A DNA stretch of 64,000 nt. It comes from Marasmius tenuissimus (Eukaryota; Basidiomycota; Agaricomycetes; Agaricales; Marasmiaceae). The notes below the pieces were generated by a model. It did no database searches, had not been told where the DNA came from, and saw nothing but the letters and a program-made list of their open reading frames with translations. Positions 51,960-63,921 of this stretch are shown piece by piece. The stretch is taken from the NCBI GenBank assembly GCA_029532415.1, contig JAQOTA010000046.1:992001-1056000 (forward strand), in the 5' to 3' direction. Numbering within the stretch: position 1 is the stretch's first letter; each line of letters starts with the position of its first letter. A program made the position numbers and the translations under genes.

Positions 51960-52962
51960 GGATGGCATAACTCGGAAAAAATAAGATATGTAGAGAGATA
52001 TTTCAGAAGGGGAGGGCAGCAAGTCAGATCGAACCCTCTTCGATTTTCTTCGAAGTTCGAACCCAGCTCAAACACCTCTGACATCACTCCAAAAATCTGC
52101 GGATCCGCCGCATCAAACACCTCCGAAGCCACCTACAACCACCCTCAAACGAGCGCCTTCCTCTCCCGAAAAATCGTCCGAGTCACCCTAGGGAAGAAGG
52201 AAACTCACATTCTGATCAATCTGGAAATAGGCTACCAGTCGTGGAAACCCCATTTTCGAAGGTGGAGGTGCAGACTCAGAGCGGTGGTGGAATGAAACAA
52301 AGTACTGATAGTACAGCTACATGATAACGACTCCCTCTGATGACCGGCTTTGTCGTGGTTGAGCGGCTTGGATGTAATTGGCTGTCCCGATTATGCAGCG
52401 ATCAGAAACCCATTGTCGCCTTGTGATAGGCTTTGCTAAAGGGGTGTTGATGGCCACTGGTCGCCCTTTATAGTCGAGACCCAAGGACGAATTGACTTAT
52501 GTTCTGTCCTTGCTATCCTTTTTATACATCGATCTAGACCTGTGACAGGCCCGTCAATGAGCAAGCGTCGATTGACACTGTCTTGTGAGGGGCCGGTTAC
52601 AGGCCCAACAACGATCATCTGATGCTTCGCCCCAGGACTATACCTTTCCCGCTCAAGTCATCTCATTGATGTCTCAGAGATTTTAATGAATGTCTGAGCA
52701 CGTGTTATTTGAAGTTTGGTATTAACCTGATTTCGAGATATCGGTTAGAGTGAGTGGCACTTTTTTCGAATGAACGACATTTGCTCTCGTCGTTTGCTTG
52801 TTTGGTGACTTCGTTGGTGACTTCATTGCTAATTTGTACTTATTGAGGACAGCAAAACCTCTATCGATATCATGATCATTGATCCAAATAGGTTATGTGC
52901 AGATTAGTCTTGATCGCGCTCGTCCTCTGAATTTCGTTCTCGACCCTGTCTTCCTTCACTGG
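51960..52962. other. intergenic, no gene supported
   Basis: About 1 kb of sequence without coding motifs. GTGACAGGCCCG and the similar GTTACAGGCCCA near 52545-52605 form a short repeat. Confidence 0.35.
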
Positions 52963-53134
52963 GGGCATTTTGATGTCTAGTAGGATCTGACGTGCTTGTG
53001 TCTAGTGGGATCGGTCCAAGCAATGATTGTTTTCCCTTGGGGGGACTTAGGAAACCTTTGTTTGATGGTCTATCTTAGGGTCTGACACACTAGACACGAG
53101 CACATCAGGCCCTACTAGACATCAAAATGCCTCC
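52963..53134. repeat. 172-bp inverted repeat
   Basis: Arms of about 45 bp: GGGCATTTTGATGTCTAGTA at 52963 and its inverse at 53088-53134. A target duplication was not found. Confidence 0.7.
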
Positions 53135-53301
53135 GGTGCTTGCTCGGGTCAATGTATTTCGCTCTGGCCGCAACTGACCCGTCTCCTTCTGTACTAGCCT
53201 TCAGTATGTTTACAACATGCGTCGGAGACCGAGTGTGGAGACGCAACCCTACTACTCAGGACCGCCATATTTTGGGAACACCTTCGCGGTCAAACTTATG
53301 A

Positions 53302-53646
53302 CAGCTAACAATGAAACCCTAGCATAATTCGCACGACCCCCACCTTCATTGATCTGTTTAGTTCCAAACAACCGCACATGGCCAAAATACAAGTACCTAC
53401 GCCCCATACATGCCTCTCGCGGTCAGGAGTTCTGAGCTAATGTTGCTCTATAGCTTCAGAATGGATTTGCAGCCTTTTGGTCGCGATGGTTGTGGTTGAA
53501 TGTCGTTGGGACGTCGTGAGTCCATTGTAAATCGCAGAAGTCATCACGCAATTGCCATTGAGTTGGCCACGCGTCTCTGTTTGGCTATAAACAGATCAGT
53601 GAAGGTGGGGGTCGTGCGAATTATGCTATGGTTTCATTGTTAGCTG
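53302..53646. mobile_element. 345-bp inverted-repeat element
   Basis: Inverted ends of about 70 bp starting CAGCTAACAATGAAACC, with few mismatches between arms. The centre is non-coding. At most a 2-bp GA flank is shared, so the family is unassigned. Confidence 0.75.
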
Positions 53647-54462
53647 GAATCTCTCAACCTTCCCAGCTAAACTGCCAAGTTGCGGCTCAAGTTCGGCATC
53701 GAATACATAGCATCACTGCGCCCGTGGAGCATCATGTTATAAAATCGTTCTATCTTTGTCCTGAGGATTCTAAGTATAGTGCAACTTTGGTGCGACTTCT
53801 CTTACGGGCCGCTCTACTATTGTCTACAAGCCTGACGAAACGCGGGCTAAGTCCAAGCTTCAAACTGGTCTGTTGTCAATGTTCTTTGGTAAGATTGCCG
53901 TCTCGGACAATACCACTGCAGGATGTCGGACTCGGAAGTTGTTGACTCTCGGGCAGTAGATTGCCATTTGGTACCAATGAAGTCACAACCCCCTACCTCG
54001 TTTGAAGCATATCAATCCGTACAGCAGTACTGGAGAGGGAATACAATTAGCTGCAGTCCCCTATGAATTGTCTTTACGGTATGTTGAGTAGCTGAGCGAA
54101 ACGAGATCATCAAGAGTTCCCTGTGGCCCTCATGTCTTCGAAATCTTGGTTATTCTCTGCTACTACTCCATGAAGCTTGGCTGCTTCAGACACCGAAAGA
54201 GTTCAAAAGATGTCAAGATCATTCGGAGACATGGGACAAGGCAAATTCGGTCTACTCCGCCGCAGCTTATTCATTTTAATTATTGTTTTGAAATAGTGTT
54301 TCGGCACTTCAGAACAGGAATGAGCATGCTTTTTGCTGGCTACAAAGTCTAGCAAATACCGAACAGAAATCTATAAAAGCATCCCAAAAATCGTCCCAAG
54401 GTCTCCATTGCCTCTACTACTCAAATCGTGCTCTCAAATCGCCCAACTTATTCATTAACATC
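53647..54462. promoter_or_regulatory. upstream region of the secreted-protein gene
   Basis: About 800 bp containing the promoter of the gene at 54463. A TATAAA box lies at 54372-54377, about 90 bp before the ATG, and a CT-rich leader follows. Confidence 0.45.
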
Positions 54463-54863
54463 ATGCAATTCAAAGCTACTCTCGTCGCTTTTGCTGTTGG
54501 CGTCGCTGCTGTTGCTGCGTCTACCGTTAATCTCGAGCGTCGCATCACCGACCCAGGCAACCCGGCCAACCTGATCAACTGTCCTCCTGGCGGTGGTGCC
54601 GATGCTTGCAACCTTGAGGTTCCGGTGAGTATTCAATTTGCTCGTTGAAGTAAAATCAAGAGCTCTCATTGAACAATTCCTAGTGCAACCGCATCCGGAT
54701 CAACTATGGAAGCCCACAAGGCGGTCATTACATCTGGTATCATACTCACCTCGTTAGGAGCCGAAATGAGTTCACTTACAGGAGCCCTAGGTACAACTAC
54801 GACATCAATAACATCCCGACTGGTGTTGAGGTCGGCACGGAGCAATCGTGCACCGACTATTAG
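54463..54863 (+). CDS. small secreted cysteine-containing protein
   Basis: 98 residues from three exons (54463-54624, 54684-54736, 54782-54863) joined by introns of 59 and 45 nt with canonical ends. The N terminus MQFKATLVAFAVGVAAVAAS is a clear signal peptide. LERR shortly after could be a Kex2-type processing site. The mature part has four Cys (in LINCPPGG, GADACNLE, VPCNRIRI and EQSCTDY), enough for two disulphides, and is otherwise Gly/Asn/Tyr-rich (SPRYNYDINNIPTGVE). No family is recognised. Size, signal peptide and Cys content fit candidate secreted effectors or cell-wall-associated proteins, but no function can be claimed. Confidence 0.7.
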
Positions 54864-54947
54864 CCTGTCGAACCCAACATCCTAGGAGCATAGAACTTGG
54901 GAGAACTGATGAGAGTACTTTGAAAGCACCAAGCTCGAAGATATATA

Positions 54948-55312
54948 CTGACCTATTTCAATCAATTCGGATGGGGTTTCCCGTGTGACCGAAAAATTTT
55001 CTGTCATGAATTCGGATGGCAGGTCGGTGACCGGTGACACCGGTAGAAATCTTGTATGGAACAATGAGGGATGGGGCAGGCTGAGGGAGAATCACAGCGA
55101 CTGAGAGTCGCCACCAGTCAAAATTTGCAGAATGCACCAGATTCAGGCCAAAAAATGGCAGAAAGTCCGATTTCTTGGCCTTTTGGGCCGCCCGAAATTA
55201 TGTCACATTTGGGAACATTTCGGATGACCCCCCTGTGACCTAGTGACCATCCGAAAAAATTGTACTGGGGGGCGTGTGACGCGTAACATCCGAATTGATT
55301 GAAATAGGTCAG
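54948..55312. mobile_element. TA-inserting MITE, copy 1
   Basis: 365 bp with inverted ends CTGACCTATTTCAATCAATT and TA on both sides. Inner parts of the arms show GGTGACC/GGTCACA repeats. It is the same family as 60837-61226 in the opposite orientation. The ends differ from the 46715 MITE. Confidence 0.85.
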
Positions 55313-55314
55313 TA

Positions 55315-56680
55315 CATCGACCTATTTTTTCTAATGTTTCTGAGCCTGTGATGATAATTGATCCATAAGCCCTACAATTGCGTTGTACCCTCGTGCCAGC
55401 CTTTGTACGAGGATCTTCTGAGTATCATCCGACCTGTTAAAAGAGGAGCAATCTAGAAGGCCGGAGCGCTTTAAAATCGAGCGGTGCCTTTCGTGCCTCG
55501 CTGCCGGCTCTGCCCCGGCCCCCGGGGTGCGAGTTTAGGAACACCTTGTTTTGCAAGCGGTATTATCAGGCCATCCGACGCCAGACTGAGAGAACTAATT
55601 ACGAATAGTGCATAGAATCTAGTGGGAAATGAGCATCTTTCTGCGCTGGATACTAGTATCGCTCAGAGGAGGGCTTCAGTGTGGCTGACGCCCCAGAGCG
55701 GCTGTCACTGGGGAGCTGATTCGAACGGAATTTTAAAGAATTTCGAGTCACTAATACGAGTTACGAGGTATCTGAAACTTCAAGGCCTACACATCAAAAG
55801 AAGTATTTCCATGCATGGTCCAACTTGGGCGTCATAATTGTTGTGGCTCTCGAGGAGACCAGGCTCGGCAAGAAATATAGACAGACAGGTAATTTCTAAT
55901 CGTTCGTTCTGAAATCTACCGTCGCTGCAAGACAGTTTATGTTAGGACGCCCTCCTCATACAAGTTGCTGACCTGTCTCTGACCTCTCTACTTATCCGGG
56001 ATGTTCGGGAATGTACTGACTTCCGGGAAATCTAAGTATAGGACACCTCACTTATGGCCCGTTTTACCAGCGCCTACGGTCAAAGTCCCATATCCTTTCC
56101 ATCACCATCTTACTCGGAACGATCAGCCATTTCTCCGGATCTCACCAGCAATTATCTTGATGCAATGATGGGGTGTTCGGTCTCAACAGTTTTCAACAGT
56201 ATACCCACGGCTGGCCTTTTTGAGTCCATAACATCCATCGATGCATGCCGATGTTTTCAATGCGAAGTTTGAATCTTCGTTCGACACTCGGATTGTCAAA
56301 TTGCCTGAATGCTTCCGGTCGCAATGAATATCATTCGACGAGGATGGCATCAACTTGATTCGAGCATCAGTGCGTGCACCCGAATAACAAGGGAAAAGAT
56401 CATCAAAGGTCTCTCTCACTCCATATCTGCATATCCAATATCAGAACGAGTGCCGGAGCAATATGGGGCTGATGGATCATACCCACCAGATCTACAGCTG
56501 ACCACTGACACGTGGCTCTTATCATTTTAGCTGTGCCGGTGAGTAGGTATAGAATTGGTCCCCGCCCACCAGACGACGTCTTTTGACCACTCCCCGAATA
56601 CCTCGAAATGTCTCTTACAGAGGAGTCGATTTTGCTCACTAGTTTCTGCGCACAGCAGCCGACCGTCTGTTTTTTCCAAG
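55315..56680. other. intergenic, no gene supported
   Basis: About 1.4 kb. A GC-rich patch at 55495-55530 and short frames without motifs only. Confidence 0.35.
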
Positions 56681-56812
56681 ATCTCATGCTTCTGCTTGCT
56701 GCACCCGGGGTTTGTCCCTCCGTCCCTATGGACGACATTAAGTGTTACTGACTTCTTGATCTCAGGTTAGCTTATTTCTTTACGGTACGCGCTTCGTTGA
56801 AAACCGCTTCAA

Positions 56813-58293
56813 ATGTTTGGAGAGTTCCTTACTAAACACATAGGGATATACATCGTCCTGTTAGCAATGTGCACGTCTATCGTGCTTAAGAATTGGCAGA
56901 GACGATCCAACATACGCTGCCTCCTTATGGCCATGTTCTTCATCCTAGCATCCACCAGCATCCTAGTGAACACAGCAAACGTCCTGCTCAGTACCTATGC
57001 GGCAAGGCTGATCGTCAACTTTCCATACATCTCGAAGCAGACCAATACCACCCTCCCAGTGCCGATCATGGGTTTTGGCTCCGAGGAAAATGGATACTCG
57101 GATATCGGCTATAAGAACAACGGAATAGCAAACTTCGATCCATTCGGGCGCGACGACCTTAGCCCTCTGTGAGCATGATTCCTATATTGTGGTGCTCTAT
57201 TCTAACCATTCTTGTTTTCTTACTTCATCATCAAGCTTGCAGACTAGCCTTCAGATAATTACAGTTACTTCCAAGTGCGTCATGAAATATGGTCAACCTA
57301 GATGCCGAGTCTTGGCGATCATGAGTGTTGATTATAAAACCGCCCTCTAGTTTAGTAACAAATATTACTCTCGTGAGTCGTCCTTTGTCCCGTTGATCTG
57401 ATTGTCTCATCATGAACGGGTGCAACAGCTCTGGAGAGTTAACTTCAGCAGGGGGAGGCCATTACGAGTGATTATCCCGCTCACACTGGCCTGTGTCAGT
57501 ACCAATGGCAGGTCGAAATAGTGGGCCGTTCCAGTGAGCTTCGCTGATTGTTCTTCATCCAAATTTCACAGTCGCAGGTTATTTAACAGTCATTCCATTT
57601 GAAGGAGCAACTAGCTCCCTCGCCGTAATCTTGAGTGGTGGTACAAACGGAAGCCCCAGCCGTCAATCTATTATCCGAGTGGCCTGTTTCTGGATTGGAG
57701 GTCTGTGCTGTAACCTCCTATTGACGATCCTGATAGGTGAGGCCTATCCACCATTTCTTTGCCAGACTAATTCAATGGGCCGTCGTCTGCTTGACGAAAT
57801 TTAAAGCCAAAAGGGCTTTCCATCCAAGTCGTCACGTACTCCGTTACGCGAAACGGCTCAATGTAGATCCGGAGGTGTACAGGTCTATTACACTCGTATC
57901 GTGAGTCGCCTCGGATTTACCTACAATCAAGGTTTAACCCGACACTCAAGACTAGAATGTGGTCTCATATACACGCTAACACTTATGTTCTACACCACGC
58001 TCATGATTTTGGGCTACGGACTGACGAAAGGTACACTGACAACGACATCTTCGAGCAAAGAATCGATCCTGCGGTGGAGTCTAAGATTGGCTGCGAGTGT
58101 GCTGTACTCGTTGTTGTGCCCCATCATGGTAGGTCAAAGTGAATGAGATATACGTTCGCGCCGCTCACGGCTGTATCGTCCGCAGGCTATATCGTCGACC
58201 TTGGTCATTTCACACTCCGCTCTCGAAGACGATATTGATTCAAAAAGAGGAGCTTGTATTGAAGTCACGACGGGACCGATTGAGAGGGAGTAG
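56813..58293 (+). CDS. orphan multi-pass membrane protein, plus-strand paralogue
   Basis: Exons recovered by comparison with the minus-strand paralogue: VLLAMCTSIVLKNWQRRSNI, CLLMAMFFILASTSILVNTA, then a short exon with LQIITVTSK, a helix near LRVIIPLTLACVS, a helix near IIRVACFWIGGLCCNLLLTI, a loop with RYAKRLNVDPEVYRSITLVS, then RLECGLIYTLTLMFYTTLMI and VLYSLLCPIMAISSTLVIS. It ends at TAG 58291-58293. The ESG/ECG-x-IY and C-P-I-M...LVI motifs belong to an uncharacterised seven-helix family expanded in Agaricomycetes. The start is uncertain: an in-frame Met at 56813 precedes the first helix, but the paralogue suggests an extra small exon with VSLFLYG near 56765. Confidence 0.6.
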
Positions 58294-58487
58294 AATGAGA
58301 ACGACAGGTCGATAGGGAAAGAATGAGAACTATGTATATATATATCAAATCAGTCCTCCAGTCTCAAAAAGATCAACATGTTTCGTCGAGCCTCCCTCCC
58401 TTATTGGTGTAACGAATCACGATCTGATTGGTATCACAACATTGATACACAGCCTGGACGTTACTCTCAGTGCTTCTGCACTCTTGC

Positions 58488-60251
58488 TCAACTTCCGGTA
58501 GAACGTTGGATAGATCGACGATCTTCCCCAGTCAAGCTCGTCCCCTCACCGCGTTGACTAAATTCAATGATGCTTTCCATCCATCCGGTTGTTGCTCCCG
58601 CACGAATATCCTCTCCTAAAGCAGTCTGAAACGTCTTCTCGTCATGGATGGCGATTCCCAGAGCGGAACGAACGATGACTAATGTCGAAGAGATACCCTA
58701 AGAAAGCCGGTCGCATGCAGTTTTAAATAGGGAATGGGTCGGTGGGTAGCTAGAATCTTACCATGATTGGACACAGCAACGAATAGAGCACACTTGCAGT
58801 GAAGCTAAGACTCCACTGTAGGGTCAATTCGCGAGCCGACGAAGTTTGACTCCCGCTCCGGGTGAGGTCGTACCCCAAGAGCATTAGCGTGGTGTAGAGG
58901 AGGAGAACGAGGGGGTATACAAAACCGGATTCTAGTCTTATGAAAGACGAAAAAGCCATCGATGACATCCGCTCCTTAGTTGTAAATTGACGTGATTCTG
59001 AAGGGACACTGGTACGCACGATGCAAGAGTTATTGTCCTGTATAATCTTCCGACGGGCCGTTTGGTGTACTTCGCGATTTGATGACCAAGGCGGAACACT
59101 CGTTCAGCTTCAGATGTTATTTCAAAGGCCGATGTCAACATTAATAGAAGAGCCTTTTGCTGTCCCTTACCTATGAGCAAAGTTAGCATGAGGTTACAGC
59201 ATAGACTCCCGACCCAGAAACAAATTAGTAGAATGGATTGATGTCGGAGTTTTCCGCTCGTTCTCCCACGGGATATGGCCAGTGTGTTAGGTTCGCCGAA
59301 ATGAAGGAGGGTAAGGTAGCCTACGGCTTTGGGCGAATGGGTGGGATAAGCCTAGTCAATAATCATCAGACCTCACAGGATGATAGATGAGACGGACCGT
59401 TTGTGCCGATACATAGCAAAGTGATTGGGATTGTTACCCGCCATCGACTTCCCCAAATCAGATGGCATCTCCAGAGCTGTTGGGTGGTCATTATCATCAT
59501 CCGGGAGGCTGGGATTAGCTAGACATATGAGCGTACTTACAAGGGTCACGTTGGTCAGTGAACTACAAAAATGCGATATCAATCTCGTGATGAGAAAGGT
59601 GAGGTGATCAACCTACTTCGAAGTCACGATGATAATTTGTACGATGCTCTCCAAGCTTGGCGAAAATGATCAGAACGATCAACAAACGGATGGGGTAGAG
59701 ATTTACACTCACATCGGGTTGTAAACCAACGGATCGTAGTCACGATTATAGGTATCGTAGAGGCCGATCTGAGCACCATCAAAGGTTATGGGAACCATGG
59801 TTCCGCTTCCCAAGTATTCTGTGCGAGGAACCTCGTAGGGCAAATTGACAATTGATCTTGCAGCGGTGTTACTGATGATTACGTCGATCATGTTCACAAC
59901 CAAGCTCGCAGTTGTCAGGATCATGAGGCTGCTCATGAGGAGGCAATGTAGACCATATCGTGCGCGGCGGCGTTGCAGGGTAATGAACATGCACATTGTG
60001 AACAGAGCGATGTACACTCCTGTTGATTGAGGCTCGTTCAGCGACTTGTAGGAAATTGATCGAATGCATACCGTAGAACAGTAGGCTAATCTGGGGAGCG
60101 TCAGTCATTCTCATTCCGTCAAACTTCGAGGGCAAAAACTTACCCCTGACGCACTGAGTGAAATCATGAGGTCCTGAAGCACACAGGCAGTTGGGTTCTG
60201 CATGCAAAAGCTGGTGTACTTGACCGAATAATGGTGCTGATCATCAGACAT
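58488..60251 (-). CDS. orphan multi-pass membrane protein, minus-strand paralogue
   Basis: Starts MSDDQHHYSVKYTSFCMQN at 60251; a tiny exon with ISLLFYG precedes YIALFTMCMFITLQRRRARY. Later exons give CLLMSSLMILTTASLVVNMI, IVQIIIVTSK, RWRVTIPITLLCIGTN, ILLICFWVGSLCCNLMLTLL, RLESGFVYPLVLLLYTTLML and VLYSLLCPIMGISSTLVIVR. The end is a hydrophilic tail with stop at 58488-58490. Intron positions match the plus-strand paralogue and the genes converge tail to tail, 194 bp apart, so they arose by inverted duplication. No interruption was seen. Function is unknown. Confidence 0.65.
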
Positions 60252-60834
60252 CTCGGCATGAGGTTGGGGGGAGAGCACAATGCCTGGGTCAATGACGGCT
60301 AGTTATAAGCGTTCCCGTAGACAATAAGCGCCCTGCATCGTTCTGAATGGATCCTATCATCATCATATTTGCTATCAATCAGGTAACGTGCCCGCTTATT
60401 CTGATTTTGCTTGAATCAGAAAGTTGTGTTCACAGGATTGAACGTGTCGAGTATGATCAAACGCCTGTAGATCATTGACCTCATCAATCCCCATGCGAAT
60501 CGAGTCTTTCCCAAGTCCAAATCTATTAACTAATAGTAAAGCTGCAAACTCATCTGCCTGATGGTTGGATGAACGTTAGGTTTTGTGACTGATCTATCGC
60601 TGTTTGTTCGGTTGCACCACGAATTGGGGATAGTCCGGCAACAAACCTCATGCGAGGCGAGGGCAGAGAGCTGCTACTCCGGAGGATTTGAGGAAGACCG
60701 AGATGAGTCCCTCACAACCATTCCTTTTCGAATTCGTACTGGATCGATTCGAAGCTCGATGTGATGAAGAACAAGCTTCGCTCATTACCTCCCCGACCGA
60801 CCGACCTCGTCTGTCTTCATTTTGAGAATTCGAC
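60252..60834. promoter_or_regulatory. upstream region of the minus-strand membrane-protein gene
   Basis: About 580 bp; includes the promoter. No elements recognised. Confidence 0.35.
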
Positions 60835-60836
60835 TA

Positions 60837-61226
60837 CTGACCTATTTCATTCAATTCGTATATCACACGTCACAGGCCTCTCCGCATACGAAAATTTTTC
60901 GTATGGTCACGTAGTCACAGGGGGGTCATACGAAATGTCCCGGTATGTGACAAAACTTGCAGTAAGCCTATAAAGCCAAGAAATGATCCCTTTTGGGATT
61001 TTTTTGCCCAAGTCGGGTGTTTTCTATGGATTACCGCGGACGGCAGCCTTGCCTGCCACCATTCTTCCCACTCATCCACCCCAAGCCCTCTTCGACACGA
61101 AAGTGGCGTACGAGCTTTTGTTTTTGTCACAGGTCACCCGGAGGAATTTGCCTGCCATACGAATGTTCCCCAGCAAATTTTTTTGTCACACACAAAACCC
61201 CATACGAATTGATTAAAATAGGTCAG
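60837..61226. mobile_element. TA-inserting MITE, copy 2
   Basis: 390 bp with inverted ends CTGACCTATTTCATTCAATT / CTGACCTATTTTAATCAATT and TA on both sides. It is clearly related to 54948-55312 but considerably diverged. Internal CGTATG words replace the CGGATG words of copy 1. Confidence 0.85.
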
Positions 61227-61524
61227 TAGCATGTAATTCAACTGTACAATCGTTATATAACTTTGGAGAGAGAGAGGTCAACGATGGAGTCGATATCAGG
61301 GAAGCCGAAGGAAGGAACTGACCTTTTTATGCTCGTACTCGCGCACTCTCACCCTCCATTCTACCATCTCATCTCGCTCGTTATACCCGGCCATTCTTCG
61401 TCCCTCCGGCAACTACATGGCACCATCAGACCGGTAGACAGCTCTATCTCCCGAGTGCGGGAGCCGTCGAGCGCATACAACCGACCACCTTTCGACGAGG
61501 TTACAACGAGAGGACCTGAGAGGC

Positions 61525-62763
61525 CTAGAATAAAGATAGTGACCCAAGTGTACACGCAAGACATGGAATGAGAATGGATTGTAACCGGCGTTCTTTTGAT
61601 ATACGGTATCGGAGACATACATGCACTGATGTTCGCCGTTGACGATAGGGAGACAGGATGGGAGGGTAAGGAGAACACACGCCACAACGGTTCTTACGCA
61701 TCCTCATAAGGATGTGATCAACGACCCGACCGGTTCTCCCTCCTCCTTCTGCACCGATATAGGAGGGGGTAGGTTCAACGATGCTTGTGGTGATAGAGGC
61801 GACATAGGTAGATGAGTTCGGGCTTGGTATAAGTACGCTCCGCCCAGCCATGAGAGGTGTTTTTGTAAGACTTGACGAGAGACCTGACCTGATAATCTGG
61901 TCAGCAGAAACGTAGCGCAAATGAAGAGGGAGAACTCACGTTCTTGACCTCGCGAGGATGCTGCCTCTTTACCAGCTCAAAAACAATCGGCCTGCACCGA
62001 TCTGTCCTCGAGTATCCCATATACTTGCTCCTCATCCTAGTTCCGCTCGAAGGTTTGCCAGAAAGATGGTGGCTAGCGCTGGTGAATGACTGTAGATACC
62101 CTGAGATGGGCCGAGTGCTATACAAAAGTACGAGTATTACGGAGGAGGAAGTGTCGATGGAATAGTATCCGGGAATGTCGTGTCGCTGAATGGCGGGCAA
62201 GGAGCAATTATGGAGGTTCTAGAGCACGTTGAATGTTCCTAAATCGTTATGTGCATGGTGGTAGTTGAAGTAGGAGACGCGAAAACCAAAGCCATGGGGT
62301 CGGTGTGAGTCCCGGTTGCTCAGCTGGTACAACAAATGGTGGTAAACGGAGTTCTGAATGAAAAGTGTTTAGATCATTGCTACAGAAGCCACGGAGGGAA
62401 AGGGGAATAAACGAGCGGTGCTGCATACGAAGTCGTTTATAGATATGACGACAAGGGGGACGATATTCAAGCGTGAAGCCGTAGGATATACCTCGTTCTG
62501 AAACCCCTCTTATGCTCCACTCCAGCTACACCAATATCACGGACTAGGCGAGTGGCAACCAGGATCCCTCGAGGTGGATACTTCGGACGGCTGCGACGTT
62601 GATGATCAGTCTTGAGCCTTATCATCGCGTTTGAAGCTCGGATTGGATCCACTGGCTATGGTTGTAGCCAGCGAAGTGCAAAGCAACGGTGCTAGATCGC
62701 CGGGTGGTCTGTCTGGGAGTATTCTTCTTGGTGGAAGCAGCCGTTTTGAGAGACATTCGGTAG
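61525..62763 (-). CDS. hypothetical gene, exons uncertain
   Basis: Minus-strand pieces that look coding: MSLKTAASTKKNTPRQTTRR near 62755 (basic start), YLQSFTSASHHLSGKPSSG and CRPIVFELVKRQHPREVK near 62100-61950, and LIPSPNSSTYVASITT near 61830. Introns between them have plausible GT-AG ends, but I could not build one continuous frame. No domain is recognised. A decayed gene is equally possible. Confidence 0.25.
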
Positions 62764-62989
62764 TAGACATATGTGAGGCTGGGAAATGATGGTCAAAACC
62801 GAGAACTTGAAAATACCAACAGCTGGCAGGTTTCTATGGCTTCTTTCCAACCAGTCCCTTGTCCCTTCGAAACTATGCGCGCCAAACTTATTGCCCTGAG
62901 CTGTGAGACTCGAGGCTGGAAGCTTGGTTATGCGTGTTGTTGGCTTCTCAAACTTCTCAATCCTGTCACGACATATACTAGTGAGTAGG

Positions 62990-63921
62990 CTAAACTCCTG
63001 TACATGCTAGATGAACGACGCACCGACAGACAACACTCAGCAAGCCGTATTCCAAGCACAACCTGACTGTTCCTACAGCCCCAATGCCTGTTACCAATCG
63101 GGCTCCGTAGATTAAAGGGTCTTCAAAGAGAGATAGCTCCCCCAGAGAGGCATACAGATAGAAATTACATTCCTTGATCTGCCCAGCACCATCGTCGAGA
63201 ATCCGGATGTCAGTGGAATGTCGAAGTTTAGACGATCAGAGAAAACTCACAAACGCTTGGATCATGCCTAAGTTAGATATTTTGAGAAACAGTAGCCCTA
63301 TTTGAGGGCTTAAGCCAGCGAGAAGGACGGAAATGGGAACTGAGCGAGGACATGGCAGTCAAGAAGGAAGTCGGAAACAGGCGCGCGCAGCACTGTTTGG
63401 CTCTTGTTTGTCCAGCGCTTGGCCTCCGGGTAGAGCGGCCCTTCGGCGCGGCGGTCCTGGTGGCCGAAGGAATTGAGAAGAGAACTTTGACTGCCATGTC
63501 CATGATTGCGCTTAAGGAGCACATATGAAGGATCCTTGCTGTATATCTCGCTTCAATTCCGGGAGGTGACTTTCATCATACCATGTGAATGTCTTCGACC
63601 GAAGCCGCTGAAAATCCCATCAGATTATAGATCTCTCATAATTTATCCATAGAACCGCACTACGAAACCGGTCGCAAACCGACCTCCAATCCTTCATCGT
63701 TACGAGATGTCCTTTTTGCGTGGGTCTGACTTTCTCATTGAGACAATCGGTGCTAAATCCTCAGCTTTGACTTGACGCATCACGCTGTTCAACACGTCGG
63801 AATCAACGGCACTCACATTATTCTCGAATTGAACTTCTCCCTCTGCAATGTCTCGGGAGGAACGACGCTGCGGAGGCCCTGTGTTCAAGTACGTCGTATT
63901 TCTTATGAAAACCGCGATCAC
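62990..63921 (-). CDS. hypothetical coding remnants
   Basis: A frame at 63700-63921 (EGEVQFENNVSAVDSDVLNS, MRQVKAEDLAPIV) and a stretch near 63070-63210 (CNFYLYASLGELSLFEDPLI, then YGARLVTGIGAVGT) look protein-like. The latter weakly recalls the post-helix loop of the nearby membrane-protein pair (YDPLVYNP). Exon linkage is unresolved, and the right edge of the window may cut the gene. Confidence 0.25.
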
